The notes beneath the pieces were generated by a model. The model was not told where the DNA came from, searched no databases, and saw only the letters and a program-made list of their open reading frames with translations. Below are positions 32,741 to 40,042 of a DNA stretch of 64,000 nt, one piece after another. A program made the position numbers and the translations under genes. Where the stretch lies: NCBI GenBank assembly GCA_035699745.1, contig DASSPH010000107.1:62001-126000 (forward strand), read 5' to 3'. The number at the start of each line of letters is the position of its first letter. Within the stretch, counting starts at the first letter, position 1. The stretch comes from Vicinamibacterales bacterium. GTDB taxonomy: Bacteria; Acidobacteriota; Vicinamibacteria; Vicinamibacterales; 2-12-FULL-66-21.

Positions 32741-35176
32741 ATGATCCAGGACTTCCGGCTTGCCGCCCGCACGCTCTTCCGCTCGCCCGGCTTCACGCTG
32801 ACGGCCGCGTCGACGCTGGCGCTCGGCATCGGCGTGACGTCGCTGATGTTCGGCGTCGTCAACGCCGTGCTGCTGCGTCCGCTGCCGTATCCCGAACAGG
32901 ACCGGCTGATGCTGGTGTTCAACGTGAGCACGAACGCCCCGGAGATGAACACGATCCGGGCGACGCCGCTCGACTTCGAAGACTACCGCGCGCGCGCCCG
33001 CACGTTCGAGGCGATGGCGGGCCACATCGGCACCGGGTTCACGTTCAGCGGCAGCGGGGACCCGGAACTGGTGATCGGACAAGTGGTCACGCCGGACTTC
33101 TTCAAGGTGCTCGGCGTCGCGCCCGCGGCGGGCCGCACGTTTGCCGCGGACGAGTTCACGCCCGGCAAGGAAAACGTCGTCGTCCTTTCGCACGGCTTGT
33201 GGCGCCGCCGGTTCGGCGGGCAGCCGTCGGCGATCGGCTCGACGGTCACGATCAACGGCAAGCCGTGGACGATCGCCGGCGTGATGCCGGCGGGGTTCGA
33301 GTACCCGTCTCCGCGCTACGCCCTGTGGGTGCCGCTCCCCTCGCCGCGGACGGCGGACATGCCTCCGCTGAACCGCGCCTCGCACTACATGCAGATCGTC
33401 GGGCGGCTGAAGCCGGGCGTGTCGCACGAACAGGCGAACGCGGAGATCGCGTCGATTGCCTCGGCGCTGGCGGCGCAGTACCCGGACACGAACGCGGCCA
33501 TGGCCGCACGTGCCGTGTCGCTCGACGACTTCACCGTCCGCGACGTCAAGATGCCGCTGTACGTGCTGCTCGGGGCGGTGGGCCTCGTCGTGCTGATCGC
33601 GTGCGCGAACGTGACGAATCTGCTCCTCGCCCGCGCCACGGCGCGCCACCGCGAGGTGGCGATACGCCAGGCGCTGGGCGCCGCGCGCTGGCCGCTCGTG
33701 CGTCAGTTCCTCGCCGAGACCGCCGTGTTGTATGCGCTCGGCGCCGGCGGCGCGCTCGCGCTCGCGAGTTGGGGAATCTCGGCGCTCGTCGCGCTCGGAC
33801 CCGCCGACATCCCGCGCATCTCCGAGGCGGTGCTGGACGGCCGGGTGCTTGCGGCGACGCTGGCGTTGTCGTTCGCGACCGCGCTGATGTTCGGTCTCGC
33901 CCCCGCGCTGCAGGGGGCCGCGGGCGATCCGGCGGACGCGCTGCGGGCCGGGGGCCGCAGCGTGAGCGCCGGGCGGGGGCGTCAGCGGTTCCGCGTCGTG
34001 CTTGTCGTCGGCGAGGTGGCGCTCTCGGTAGTGCTGCTGATCGGCGCCGGCGTGACGCTCCACAGCCTGGTCCGCCTCACCTCGGTCGACCATGGGTTCG
34101 ACGCTGACGGGCAGCTCACGTTCTCGGCGGTGCTGTCGCCGCGCCGCTATGCGGACGCGAGTGCGATGACCGCCGCCGCCGATCGGCTTCTCGACGGGGT
34201 TGCGGCGATTCCCGGAGTCGCCACCGCCGGCGCCACCACTGCGCTGCCGCTCAGCGGGCAGAACATCGAGAATGGATTCTCGGTCGACGGCTATACGCCG
34301 CGTACGGCAGACGACGACCCGGTGGCCGGCATGCGGGGCGTCACCGGCGACTACTTCGCGGCACTGGGCGCACGGCTGACGGCGGGGCGGACATTCACCG
34401 CCGCGGACCGCACCGGATCGCAGCCGGTCGCGGTGGTGAACGAGGGATTCGCCCGGCGGTATCTCGGCGGCCGCAATGCCATCGGGGCCCGCGTGCGCGA
34501 GAACGGGCTGCGCGAATGGCGCACCGTCGTGGGCGTGATCGCCGATATCAAACATGCCGGCCCGGCCGCCGAGGCGCGCCCCGAGGTCAGCATCCCCTAC
34601 GCACAGCTCGAGCCGGGGTTCATGACGACCTGGTCGCGCGGGCTGTACTTCGTGGTCAAAGGACAGGCCCAGGCAACCGCGCTCGTGCCGCAGATCCGCC
34701 GCGCGTTCGCGGCCGTCGATCCCGGCATGTCGCTCAACGACGTGCAGTTGATGTCGGAGCTGGCATCCGAGGCGGTCTCGGAGCCGCGCTTCCGGACCAT
34801 TCTGCTCGGCACGTTCGCGGCGCTCGCCATCACGCTGGCGAGCATCGGCGTCTTCGGCGTGCTCGCCTACTTCGTCGCGCAGCGGACGCGCGAAATCGGC
34901 ATCCGCGTCGCGCTCGGGGCAAGCTCCCGCGACATCCTGCGGATGATCGTGGGCCGCGGGCTGGCGATCGCCGGCATCGGCCTGGCGATCGGACTTGCCG
35001 GCGCGATTCCGCTCACGCGCGCGATCCAGTCGCTGCTGTTCGAGGTGACGCCCCTGGACCCGGCGACGATCGCGCTGGTCGTGCTCGGTCTCGCCCTGGT
35101 CGCCGGCCTCGCCAGTTACCTTCCGGCGCGCCGCGCCCTGCGCATCGAGCCCATGACGGCGCTGAATCTCGAATAG
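32741..35176 (+). CDS. Acidobacterial duplicated orphan permease (FtsX/MacB-type)
   Basis: The 811-residue product is a fusion of two MacB-like halves. Each has a helix-anchored periplasmic MacB_PCD domain and an FtsX-like three-helix module; the FtsX segments are near 280-400 and 690-805. The N-terminus D-F-R-L-A-A-R-T-L-F-R-S-P-G-F-T and S-T-L-A-L-G-I-G are diagnostic of the ADOP group. No ATPase is encoded next to it, as is usual for these orphan permeases. Loss of ATPase partnership or use of a distant one is unresolved in the family. It is transcribed alone. Confidence 0.93.
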   Translation: MIQDFRLAARTLFRSPGFTLTAASTLALGIGVTSLMFGVVNAVLLRPLPYPEQDRLMLVFNVSTNAPEMNTIRATPLDFEDYRARARTFEAMAGHIGTGFTFSGSGDPELVIGQVVTPDFFKVLGVAPAAGRTFAADEFTPGKENVVVLSHGLWRRRFGGQPSAIGSTVTINGKPWTIAGVMPAGFEYPSPRYALWVPLPSPRTADMPPLNRASHYMQIVGRLKPGVSHEQANAEIASIASALAAQYPDTNAAMAARAVSLDDFTVRDVKMPLYVLLGAVGLVVLIACANVTNLLLARATARHREVAIRQALGAARWPLVRQFLAETAVLYALGAGGALALASWGISALVALGPADIPRISEAVLDGRVLAATLALSFATALMFGLAPALQGAAGDPADALRAGGRSVSAGRGRQRFRVVLVVGEVALSVVLLIGAGVTLHSLVRLTSVDHGFDADGQLTFSAVLSPRRYADASAMTAAADRLLDGVAAIPGVATAGATTALPLSGQNIENGFSVDGYTPRTADDDPVAGMRGVTGDYFAALGARLTAGRTFTAADRTGSQPVAVVNEGFARRYLGGRNAIGARVRENGLREWRTVVGVIADIKHAGPAAEARPEVSIPYAQLEPGFMTTWSRGLYFVVKGQAQATALVPQIRRAFAAVDPGMSLNDVQLMSELASEAVSEPRFRTILLGTFAALAITLASIGVFGVLAYFVAQRTREIGIRVALGASSRDILRMIVGRGLAIAGIGLAIGLAGAIPLTRAIQSLLFEVTPLDPATIALVVLGLALVAGLASYLPARRALRIEPMTALNLE

Positions 35177-35195
35177 GCGCAGCTCGGCGGGGTCC

Positions 35196-35211
35196 CTCGT
35201 CCCGGGACGAG
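35196..35211. terminator. 16-bp perfect palindrome between convergent genes
   Basis: CTCGTCCCGGGACGAG sits in the 37-bp gap between the ADOP permease and the methyltransferase. A short stem around the central CCCGGG is possible. It may act as a bidirectional terminator; no U-run is present. Confidence 0.3.
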
Positions 35212-35213
35212 CG

Positions 35214-35834
35214 TCAGGACGGCTTCCGCGCGACGACGAACACCGACCGGGCGTCTGTCGCGGCCGACACGATCTCGAAGCCGGCGGCTTTCAGCTCGGC
35301 CGCCAGCGTTTCGGCACTGATGCCGTGGTGGCCGTCCTCGCCGCGCTTCCCGGGGGCCGCTTCGCCGCCGGGCGGCGGCGTGAAATCGATGATCGCGAGC
35401 CTGCCGCCCGGCTTCAGCGAATCCCGAAGGCTGGCGTTCATCGCCGGCGGATCGCCGAAGTGGTGATACACGTTGCGCATGAAGATCGCGTCGCAGCACT
35501 GCGCCGGGAAGTTCGTCTGCGTCGGGTGCCCCTCGAGCACGGTCACCTGCTGGAGGCCGGCCTTCGCGGCGGCCTGTTCGATCGTCTTGACGCGATCCTT
35601 GTTGACCTCGTTGCTGAACACCCTCCCCGAGTCCCCGACCGCTTTCGCCATGGCGACGGTCAGCTCGCCATCGCCGGCGCCAATCTCGCCGACGACGCTG
35701 CCGGGACGGATGTCGAGGGCCCGAACGAGGCGCTCGGCGTCGGTGGCATTCTGCGCCGGGCTCTGAGCCGACGCGGCGACGGCGGCGATTGCCGCCGCGA
35801 GCAGAACGATCGGAAAGCGTTTCCACGGCGTCAT
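35214..35834 (-). CDS. Class I SAM-dependent methyltransferase with signal peptide
   Basis: The 206-residue product has an N-terminal signal sequence (about 1-23, ending A-S-A-Q) and a Rossmann methyltransferase fold: motif I V-G-E-I-G-A-G-D-G-E (about 48-57), V-F-S-N-E-V-N and L-K-P-G-G-R-L-A-I-I-D-F. The R-N-V-Y-H-H-F motif is typical of ubiquinone/small-molecule methyltransferases. Export is odd because SAM is cytoplasmic; the hydrophobic stretch might instead anchor the enzyme to the inner membrane, or the periplasmic form may bind another ligand. Both readings are inference. Confidence 0.8.
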   Translation of the reverse strand: MTPWKRFPIVLLAAAIAAVAASAQSPAQNATDAERLVRALDIRPGSVVGEIGAGDGELTVAMAKAVGDSGRVFSNEVNKDRVKTIEQAAAKAGLQQVTVLEGHPTQTNFPAQCCDAIFMRNVYHHFGDPPAMNASLRDSLKPGGRLAIIDFTPPPGGEAAPGKRGEDGHHGISAETLAAELKAAGFEIVSAATDARSVFVVARKPS

Positions 35835-35892
35835 GCGGCATTGGACGTCGCCGCGCGCGTCCCGGTTTGTGGTTCGCCGCGCGCGGAGGCGG

Positions 35893-35898
35893 TAAAGT
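35893..35898 (+). promoter_or_regulatory. -10-like TAAAGT ahead of HhH lipoprotein gene
   Basis: TAAAGT ends 7 nt before the GTG at 35906, with no Shine-Dalgarno between. It fits the leaderless arrangement seen elsewhere in the window. Confidence 0.45.
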
Positions 35899-35905
35899 TG
35901 TTCGG

Positions 35906-36202
35906 GTGAAGCGGCTCGCCCTCATCGGCGTCGCGCTGGTGCTGCTCGTCGTGACCGGCTGCGCGCAGAATCCCCGTTCGTCCTCGCCGGGACGCGATCC
36001 GTCCCTCGTGGATCTCAACGCCGCGACCGCGGCGCAACTGCAGCGCCTGCCCGGCATCACGGCGGTCTACGCGAGGCGGATCATCGCCAACCGGCCGTAC
36101 AAGGTGAAGCACGAACTCGAGACGCGCAAGATCCTGCCGCCGTCCGTCTATGCGCGGATCCGCGATCGCGTCATCGCCATCGAGCGGATCCCGGATCTGT
36201 AA
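35906..36202 (+). CDS. Lipoprotein with ComEA-like helix-hairpin-helix
   Basis: The 98-residue product has a signal peptide with lipobox V-T-G-C (Cys near residue 18). After a short linker, a ComEA-type helix-hairpin-helix follows: V-D-L-N-A-A-T-A-A-Q-L-Q-R-L-P-G-I, then Y-A-R-R-I-I-A-N-R-P-Y. ComEA binds DNA for uptake, but is normally anchored by a transmembrane helix. A lipid anchor suggests location on a membrane leaflet facing the periplasm. The GTG at 35906 is the only start giving a clean signal. No other com genes are near. DNA binding is inferred, not shown. Confidence 0.8.
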   Translation: MKRLALIGVALVLLVVTGCAQNPRSSSPGRDPSLVDLNAATAAQLQRLPGITAVYARRIIANRPYKVKHELETRKILPPSVYARIRDRVIAIERIPDL

Positions 36203-36215
36203 GCCGGTTACAGAT
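36195..36215 (+). terminator. Hairpin overlapping the lipoprotein stop codon
   Basis: ATCTGTAA, loop GCCGG, TTACAGAT is a perfect 8-bp inverted repeat whose left arm includes the TAA stop (36200-36202). It lacks a U-run but is placed to end or stabilise the transcript. Confidence 0.5.
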
Positions 36216-36223
36216 TCCGCGCT

Positions 36224-36249
36224 CGTGTAAATTCGTCGTGTAAGTTCGT
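36224..36249. repeat. Tandem 13-bp direct repeats
   Basis: CGTGTAAATTCGT (36224-36236) is followed at once by CGTGTAAGTTCGT (36237-36249), differing at one base. Period 13 is not helical, so it is unlike a simple two-site operator. It lies upstream of the next hypothetical ORF. Confidence 0.7.
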
Positions 36250-36354
36250 TCGACCGCGAGCAGGAACGCTGCAGGTGTGCGCCTTCTCCGCACATTCGCC
36301 GGCCGCGCGCGATCCCCCTGTCCGTCAATGCGTTGCGCACCACGCGGGTAGCCA

Positions 36355-36816
36355 GTGCCCGGCGGCGCGGTCTTTGGACCACTCTCCGGCGTGGAAGCAA
36401 CCAGCATCGTCCCGACGCCAGTCGATGTACCTGCGCGGTTGTCTCAGGCGCAGAAGCGCGAACTGCTCGGCCAGTCCGTGGCCGCCGTCATCACGACGGC
36501 GCTGATCGCCGCCCCCCTCATCCTCCCCCCGTCCGGCAGCGCACCCGTCTCGTCCGAGGCGCCGCTGCCGGCGCAATCCTACGCGGAGATGGTCCCGTCC
36601 GTCGTGGTGGCGGACGGGACGCTTTCCTCGCCCGTCGTCGAACCGCGCCGCCGGGCGGCGCGGCCGCGAGTGGAGCGCAGCGGCACCATGGCGGCGGCGA
36701 TCGCGCCGAGCCGGGGTGACGTGAGAAAGACGCTGCCTCGCAAGCTCACGGGTTGGCTCACCGGGGATGGCAGCGTCACCGTGCGGCCGTTCCCCACCGT
36801 CGTCGCGATTCAGTAG
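36355..36816 (+). CDS. Hypothetical membrane protein
   Basis: The 153-residue ORF has a hydrophobic segment A-V-I-T-T-A-L-I-A-A-P-L-I-L (about 44-57) after a polar helix (L-S-Q-A-Q-K-R-E-L). A Pro/Arg-rich middle follows, then a C-terminus with K-L-T-G-W-L-T-G-D-G. It is not recognised. The start is uncertain (GTG 36355 or GTG 36391). Open minus-strand frames overlap it, but the membrane-like composition favours this one. It ends 8 bp before the convergent diheme oxidase stop. Confidence 0.45.
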   Translation: MPGGAVFGPLSGVEATSIVPTPVDVPARLSQAQKRELLGQSVAAVITTALIAAPLILPPSGSAPVSSEAPLPAQSYAEMVPSVVVADGTLSSPVVEPRRRAARPRVERSGTMAAAIAPSRGDVRKTLPRKLTGWLTGDGSVTVRPFPTVVAIQ

Positions 36817-36824
36817 AGGCGGGA

Positions 36825-38006
36825 TCAGAGCGAGCGCAGGAACGCCCGCAGCGCCGCGCGGTCGGCGTCCGACAGACGCTCGAACCCGCGGCGCGCGAGC
36901 TCCGCTTCGCCGCCGTGGCGGCGGATCGCGTCTTCCGGCGTGGCCGCGGACCCGTCGTGCAGCAGCGGCCGGCGCAGGCGCAGCCCCCACAGCGCCGGCG
37001 TGCGGATTTCGTCCGACGCCGCGACACCCTGGCGAATGCCGTCGCCGGTCCCGATGTCGTGCAGCAGCAGATCGGAGAAGAGCGGCACGACCTTGCGGTG
37101 AAAGACCGGATTCGCGCTGGGGCCGGTCTGCAACGCCGGCACGTGGCAGGCGGCGCAGCCGATCGCGGTGAACACCTGCTCGCCGGCGCGGACCTCGTCG
37201 TCCACGCCGCCGCGCGCCACCGGCGCGAGCAGCCGCATGAAGCTCGCGAAGTTGTCGATGCCGCGCCGCCGCGTCAGCGGATCGCGGATGTCCTCGGGGT
37301 CGGGAAAGCGATCGCACAGCCGCATCTGCGCCGCGGAGACGCCGTAGGCGACTTCGGCGGGGAACAGATCGTTGGTGATGCCCATCTCGTTGCGATAGGC
37401 ATCCGCGCCGAACGCGAGGAGCGTGGCGTGCTGTGCCTTCCACCCGAACCGTCCGACGCGGCGCTCGCCGCTGGCGACGTCGGTGACGAGCGCGGCGCGT
37501 CCGCTGACGCCGTCGCGATCGCGATCGGCCGGATCTTCGAGCGCGCGCAGCGTCTCGTCGGGAATCGCTTCCACGAGTCCGGCGCCGAAGAGCGGGATCG
37601 GCACGCGGCGCGCGAACACGTTCGCCTCGACCGGCACCATCGGCTGACAGCCGTGGCCCGGAACGGAGAACAGGTGGAACAACGTCTCGCCCGAGGCGTC
37701 GAGCGTCTCGAACTCCCCTTGCGCGTTCCGCCGGCCGGCGCGGATCTCGGCGATGAGGCCGCCGCCGCCGATGGCGGGCACGTTGTGGCAGACGGCGCAG
37801 CTGGTGCCGTTGAACGCCGGGCCGAGCCCTTCTTCCGCGGCTTCCACTTCCGTGAAGTCGTCGAGGCCCAGACGGAACTCCTCGAATTCGACCGCGGTGA
37901 TGCCCGCCAGCGGGGCCCCCGGCCCGCCCGATGGCGATTGCGCGGCGGCGATCGCGGCGGCAAGGACGAGCGCCGCGACGGCGATGGCGCCGAGCGGGCG
38001 CGTCAT
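36825..38006 (-). CDS. Di-heme cytochrome c oxidoreductase (DUF1111, 'thiol oxidoreductase' family)
   Basis: The 393-residue secreted protein has a signal peptide after the ATG at 38006 and two heme c sites: C-A-V-C-H (about 71-75) and C-A-A-C-H (near 290). Family motifs include N-G-T-S-C-A-V-C-H-N and G-R-F-G-W-K-A-Q near residue 185. It resembles di-heme peroxidase-like proteins that appear with metal-transport or anaerobic redox loci; substrate unknown. It overlaps the upstream cupredoxin gene by 4 bp and is last in the porin-cupredoxin-diheme operon. Confidence 0.9.
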   Translation of the reverse strand: MTRPLGAIAVAALVLAAAIAAAQSPSGGPGAPLAGITAVEFEEFRLGLDDFTEVEAAEEGLGPAFNGTSCAVCHNVPAIGGGGLIAEIRAGRRNAQGEFETLDASGETLFHLFSVPGHGCQPMVPVEANVFARRVPIPLFGAGLVEAIPDETLRALEDPADRDRDGVSGRAALVTDVASGERRVGRFGWKAQHATLLAFGADAYRNEMGITNDLFPAEVAYGVSAAQMRLCDRFPDPEDIRDPLTRRRGIDNFASFMRLLAPVARGGVDDEVRAGEQVFTAIGCAACHVPALQTGPSANPVFHRKVVPLFSDLLLHDIGTGDGIRQGVAASDEIRTPALWGLRLRRPLLHDGSAATPEDAIRRHGGEAELARRGFERLSDADRAALRAFLRSL

Positions 38007-38389
38007 TCGGCGATCAGGGTGCCGCGCATGAACGCGTGCCCTGCTCCACACACCTTCGAGCACTCGAAGACATAGCGCCCCGGTTTCGGCGGCACGAAGG
38101 TCACGGTGGCGGTCCCCTTGCCGCGCTTGGGGATCGTCACGTTGATGTCGGTGCCGAGAATCCGGAAGCCGTGGTCGGTGTCTTCGCTGCGCAGATGGAA
38201 CTCCACCGGCGTCTCGGCTTTGACGCGGAACTGCGACGGGGAGAAGCTGAACCGCTCGGCGTCGATCTCGATCACCTGCGGCGGGTCCTGCGGCGCCGCG
38301 CCGGCGCCGGCGCGCGCCGATACGGCAAGCGAGGACACCATCAGGAGCAGAACGCCATGCAGAAATACGCGGGGCATCAGAACCACCAT
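38003..38389 (-). CDS. Stand-alone cupredoxin with CuA-type motif
   Basis: The 128-residue exported cupredoxin has a signal peptide and strands E-I-D-A-E-R-F-S-F-S-P and V-E-F-H-L-R-S-E-D-T-D-H-G-F. It ends near C-S-K-V-C-G-A-G-H-A-F-M, matching the CxxxCxxxHxxM spacing of the binuclear CuA site of cytochrome oxidase subunit II and nitrous oxide reductase, with the upstream His in D-H-G-F. No oxidase subunit I is nearby, so it may be a soluble electron carrier for the di-heme protein. Met1 or Met5 may be the start; either is compatible with the overlap with the porin stop. Confidence 0.88.
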   Translation of the reverse strand: MVVLMPRVFLHGVLLLMVSSLAVSARAGAGAAPQDPPQVIEIDAERFSFSPSQFRVKAETPVEFHLRSEDTDHGFRILGTDINVTIPKRGKGTATVTFVPPKPGRYVFECSKVCGAGHAFMRGTLIAE

Positions 38390-39519
38390 CCCAGGCCGAT
38401 GTTCAGCGAATCGGGCGCCTTGAGCACGGCGCTGCGGTTGCGCACGATCGAGTAGTCGAGCTTCACGGCGACGTCCGGATCCGGCCAGTAGGTGAAGCCG
38501 GTCACGATGGCGTCGCGGTCGAGACTCTTGAGCGGCAGATAGCCGGCCGGCATGCGGAACTGGGTGTCGAAATTCTCGTAGCGCGCGAACAGGCCGATGT
38601 CGCCGAACGACGCGCCGGAGACGACCCGATATCCCGCTTCACCGTAGAAGCCGCGCAGCCGGCGCGCGATGTTCGGATCGATCCCGATCGCGCGGCCGAG
38701 CGCATCGTTCAGCTCGGCGGCATGGTCGATGCCGACGTGCGCGAACTGGCCGCGCAGCTCGAGGCGATCGCGCGAGTAGCGCACGTCCGCCTCGGTGACG
38801 GTGACCGGCACTTCGAACCGCGGACGGAACGCGAATCCCGAGCGGCCGCTCCAGACGCTGGCACCGGCGGTGAGCCCCCGGACGCCGGCGTACTCGAGGC
38901 GGCCGGTGAGCGCCGGACGGCCGATGTTGGTCTCGGCCCCCTTCTGCAGTCCGCCGCGAATCCCTTCGTCCGCGCTGAACCGGCTGGCGTCGAGCGGCGA
39001 GGTGACGAATGCGCGATAGCGCCAGCCGCGTCCGACTTCGCCGTGCACCCCGGCACCCACCTCGAACCAGGTCGTCGGCACGATGACGGTATCGACGAAC
39101 GGCCGCTCGACGCCGTAGTAGATCGGCGGCTCGTGGCGCTCGTTGATGATCCCCACCGGCATCAGCATCATCCCGGCGCGGACGTTCAGCGCCCGCGACA
39201 GCATGAAATCGACGTACGCCTGTTCGAGCTCCAGCTCGCCGGCGTCCTCCAGCCCCTCGACGATGGCGTGTTCCAGCTCGAGCTCGCCGACGAACCGGAT
39301 GCGGTCGCTGAAGCGGTGCGTCACCAGCAGCACGAAGCGATGGAAGTCGAGCTGCCCGTCGCGCAGCTCCGGCTTGTTGAAATGGAATTCCATGTAGCCG
39401 GAGAGCGCCGTCGCCCGCTCCGCGGGCGGCGGGGCCGGCGGCGTCTGCGCCGCGGCCGGCGCTGCGGCGATCGAACCGAGAAGCAGGAGGACGCGGGCTG
39501 TGTGTGTCAGAGGATTCAG
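38377..39519 (-). CDS. Outer-membrane porin-like protein, unusual (CTG) start
   Basis: The product of about 380 residues has a signal peptide ending A-P-A-A-A-Q, then a long beta-rich barrel with alternating hydrophobic strands (R-F-V-L-L-V-T-H-R-F-S-D-R, F-V-G-E-L-E-L-E-H), closing with the aromatic C-terminus L-G-W-W-F. No in-frame ATG or GTG precedes the signal segment. CTG 39519 or CTG 39510 just downstream of the promoter is the likely start; the alternative upstream TTG (39558) is the -35 itself. The stop overlaps the cupredoxin gene. A substrate (phosphate-selective or general) is not assignable. Confidence 0.8.
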   Translation of the reverse strand: MNPLTHTARVLLLLGSIAAAPAAAQTPPAPPPAERATALSGYMEFHFNKPELRDGQLDFHRFVLLVTHRFSDRIRFVGELELEHAIVEGLEDAGELELEQAYVDFMLSRALNVRAGMMLMPVGIINERHEPPIYYGVERPFVDTVIVPTTWFEVGAGVHGEVGRGWRYRAFVTSPLDASRFSADEGIRGGLQKGAETNIGRPALTGRLEYAGVRGLTAGASVWSGRSGFAFRPRFEVPVTVTEADVRYSRDRLELRGQFAHVGIDHAAELNDALGRAIGIDPNIARRLRGFYGEAGYRVVSGASFGDIGLFARYENFDTQFRMPAGYLPLKSLDRDAIVTGFTYWPDPDVAVKLDYSIVRNRSAVLKAPDSLNIGLGWWF

Positions 39520-39520
39520 A

Positions 39521-39558
39521 ATGTAGCTGAGACTACATCCTGGCGCGCCGCGTGTCAA
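39521..39558 (-). promoter_or_regulatory. TTGACA promoter with DtxR-like palindromic operator
   Basis: On the minus strand TTGACA (39558-39553) is followed after 17 bp by TAGTCT (39535-39530), driving the porin operon. The palindrome ATGTAG, 6 nt, CTACAT (39521-39538) covers the -10 and start region. The divergent gene encodes a DtxR/MntR-type regulator, an obvious candidate to bind it. The inverted repeat is short (6-bp arms). Confidence 0.6.
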
Positions 39559-39584
39559 ATGGCCGGGCTGGCGGCGGCGTGCGG

Positions 39585-39590
39585 TATGCT
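39585..39590 (+). promoter_or_regulatory. -10-like TATGCT of the DtxR-type gene
   Basis: TATGCT ends 8 nt before the ATG at 39599, with no Shine-Dalgarno (GAGCGGCG is poor). It is a leaderless-type arrangement about 47 bp downstream of the operator palindrome. Confidence 0.4.
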
Positions 39591-39598
39591 GAGCGGCG

Positions 39599-40042
39599 AT
39601 GAAACGGACATCGGGTGCGGTCCGCACCGCGGAACTGCAGGCCCGCGCCCTGCGGCAGACGCGGCGCAAGCACTCACGCGAAACGGCGGAAGACTACGTC
39701 GAAGCGATCGCCGAACTGACCGCCAGCACCGGCGAAGCCCGCGCCGTGGATCTCGCGCGCCGGCTCGGCGTCTCGCACGTCACGGTCATCCGCACGGTGG
39801 CGCGGCTGCAGCGCGACGGCTACACCTCGAGCCAGCCGTATCGCGCGATCTTCCTCACCGCCCGCGGCGCGCGGCTCGCCCGCCAGTCGCGCGAGCGGCA
39901 CGAGCTGGTCGTCGACTTCCTGCGCTCGCTCGGCATCCCCGAGGCGGTCGTGCAAGAGGATGCGGAGGGGATCGAGCACCACGTCAGCGCGCAGACCCTC
40001 GCCGCGTTCCGCCGTCACCTGCAGCGGTCAGGCCGGTCGTAG
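39599..40042 (+). CDS. mntR: DtxR/MntR-family metal-dependent regulator
   Basis: The 147-residue protein starts with the DtxR-type winged helix: S-R-E-T-A-E-D-Y-V-E-A-I, A-V-D-L-A-R-R-L-G-V-S-H-V-T-V-I-R-T-V-A-R-L (helix-turn-helix, about 47-68). The dimerisation/metal region is rich in Glu and His (A-V-V-Q-E-D-A-E-G-I-E-H-H-V). It lacks the SH3-like third domain of DtxR, so its length matches MntR. Such proteins repress metal uptake genes when bound to Mn or Fe. It is divergent from the porin-cupredoxin-diheme operon and overlaps the convergent TauE gene by 15 bp. Confidence 0.9.
   Translation: MKRTSGAVRTAELQARALRQTRRKHSRETAEDYVEAIAELTASTGEARAVDLARRLGVSHVTVIRTVARLQRDGYTSSQPYRAIFLTARGARLARQSRERHELVVDFLRSLGIPEAVVQEDAEGIEHHVSAQTLAAFRRHLQRSGRS

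Noticed and set aside
36171-36407. Minus-strand ORF opposite the hypothetical gene at 36355
   Set aside because: It is basic and motif-free; it also overlaps the HhH lipoprotein end and the hairpin.
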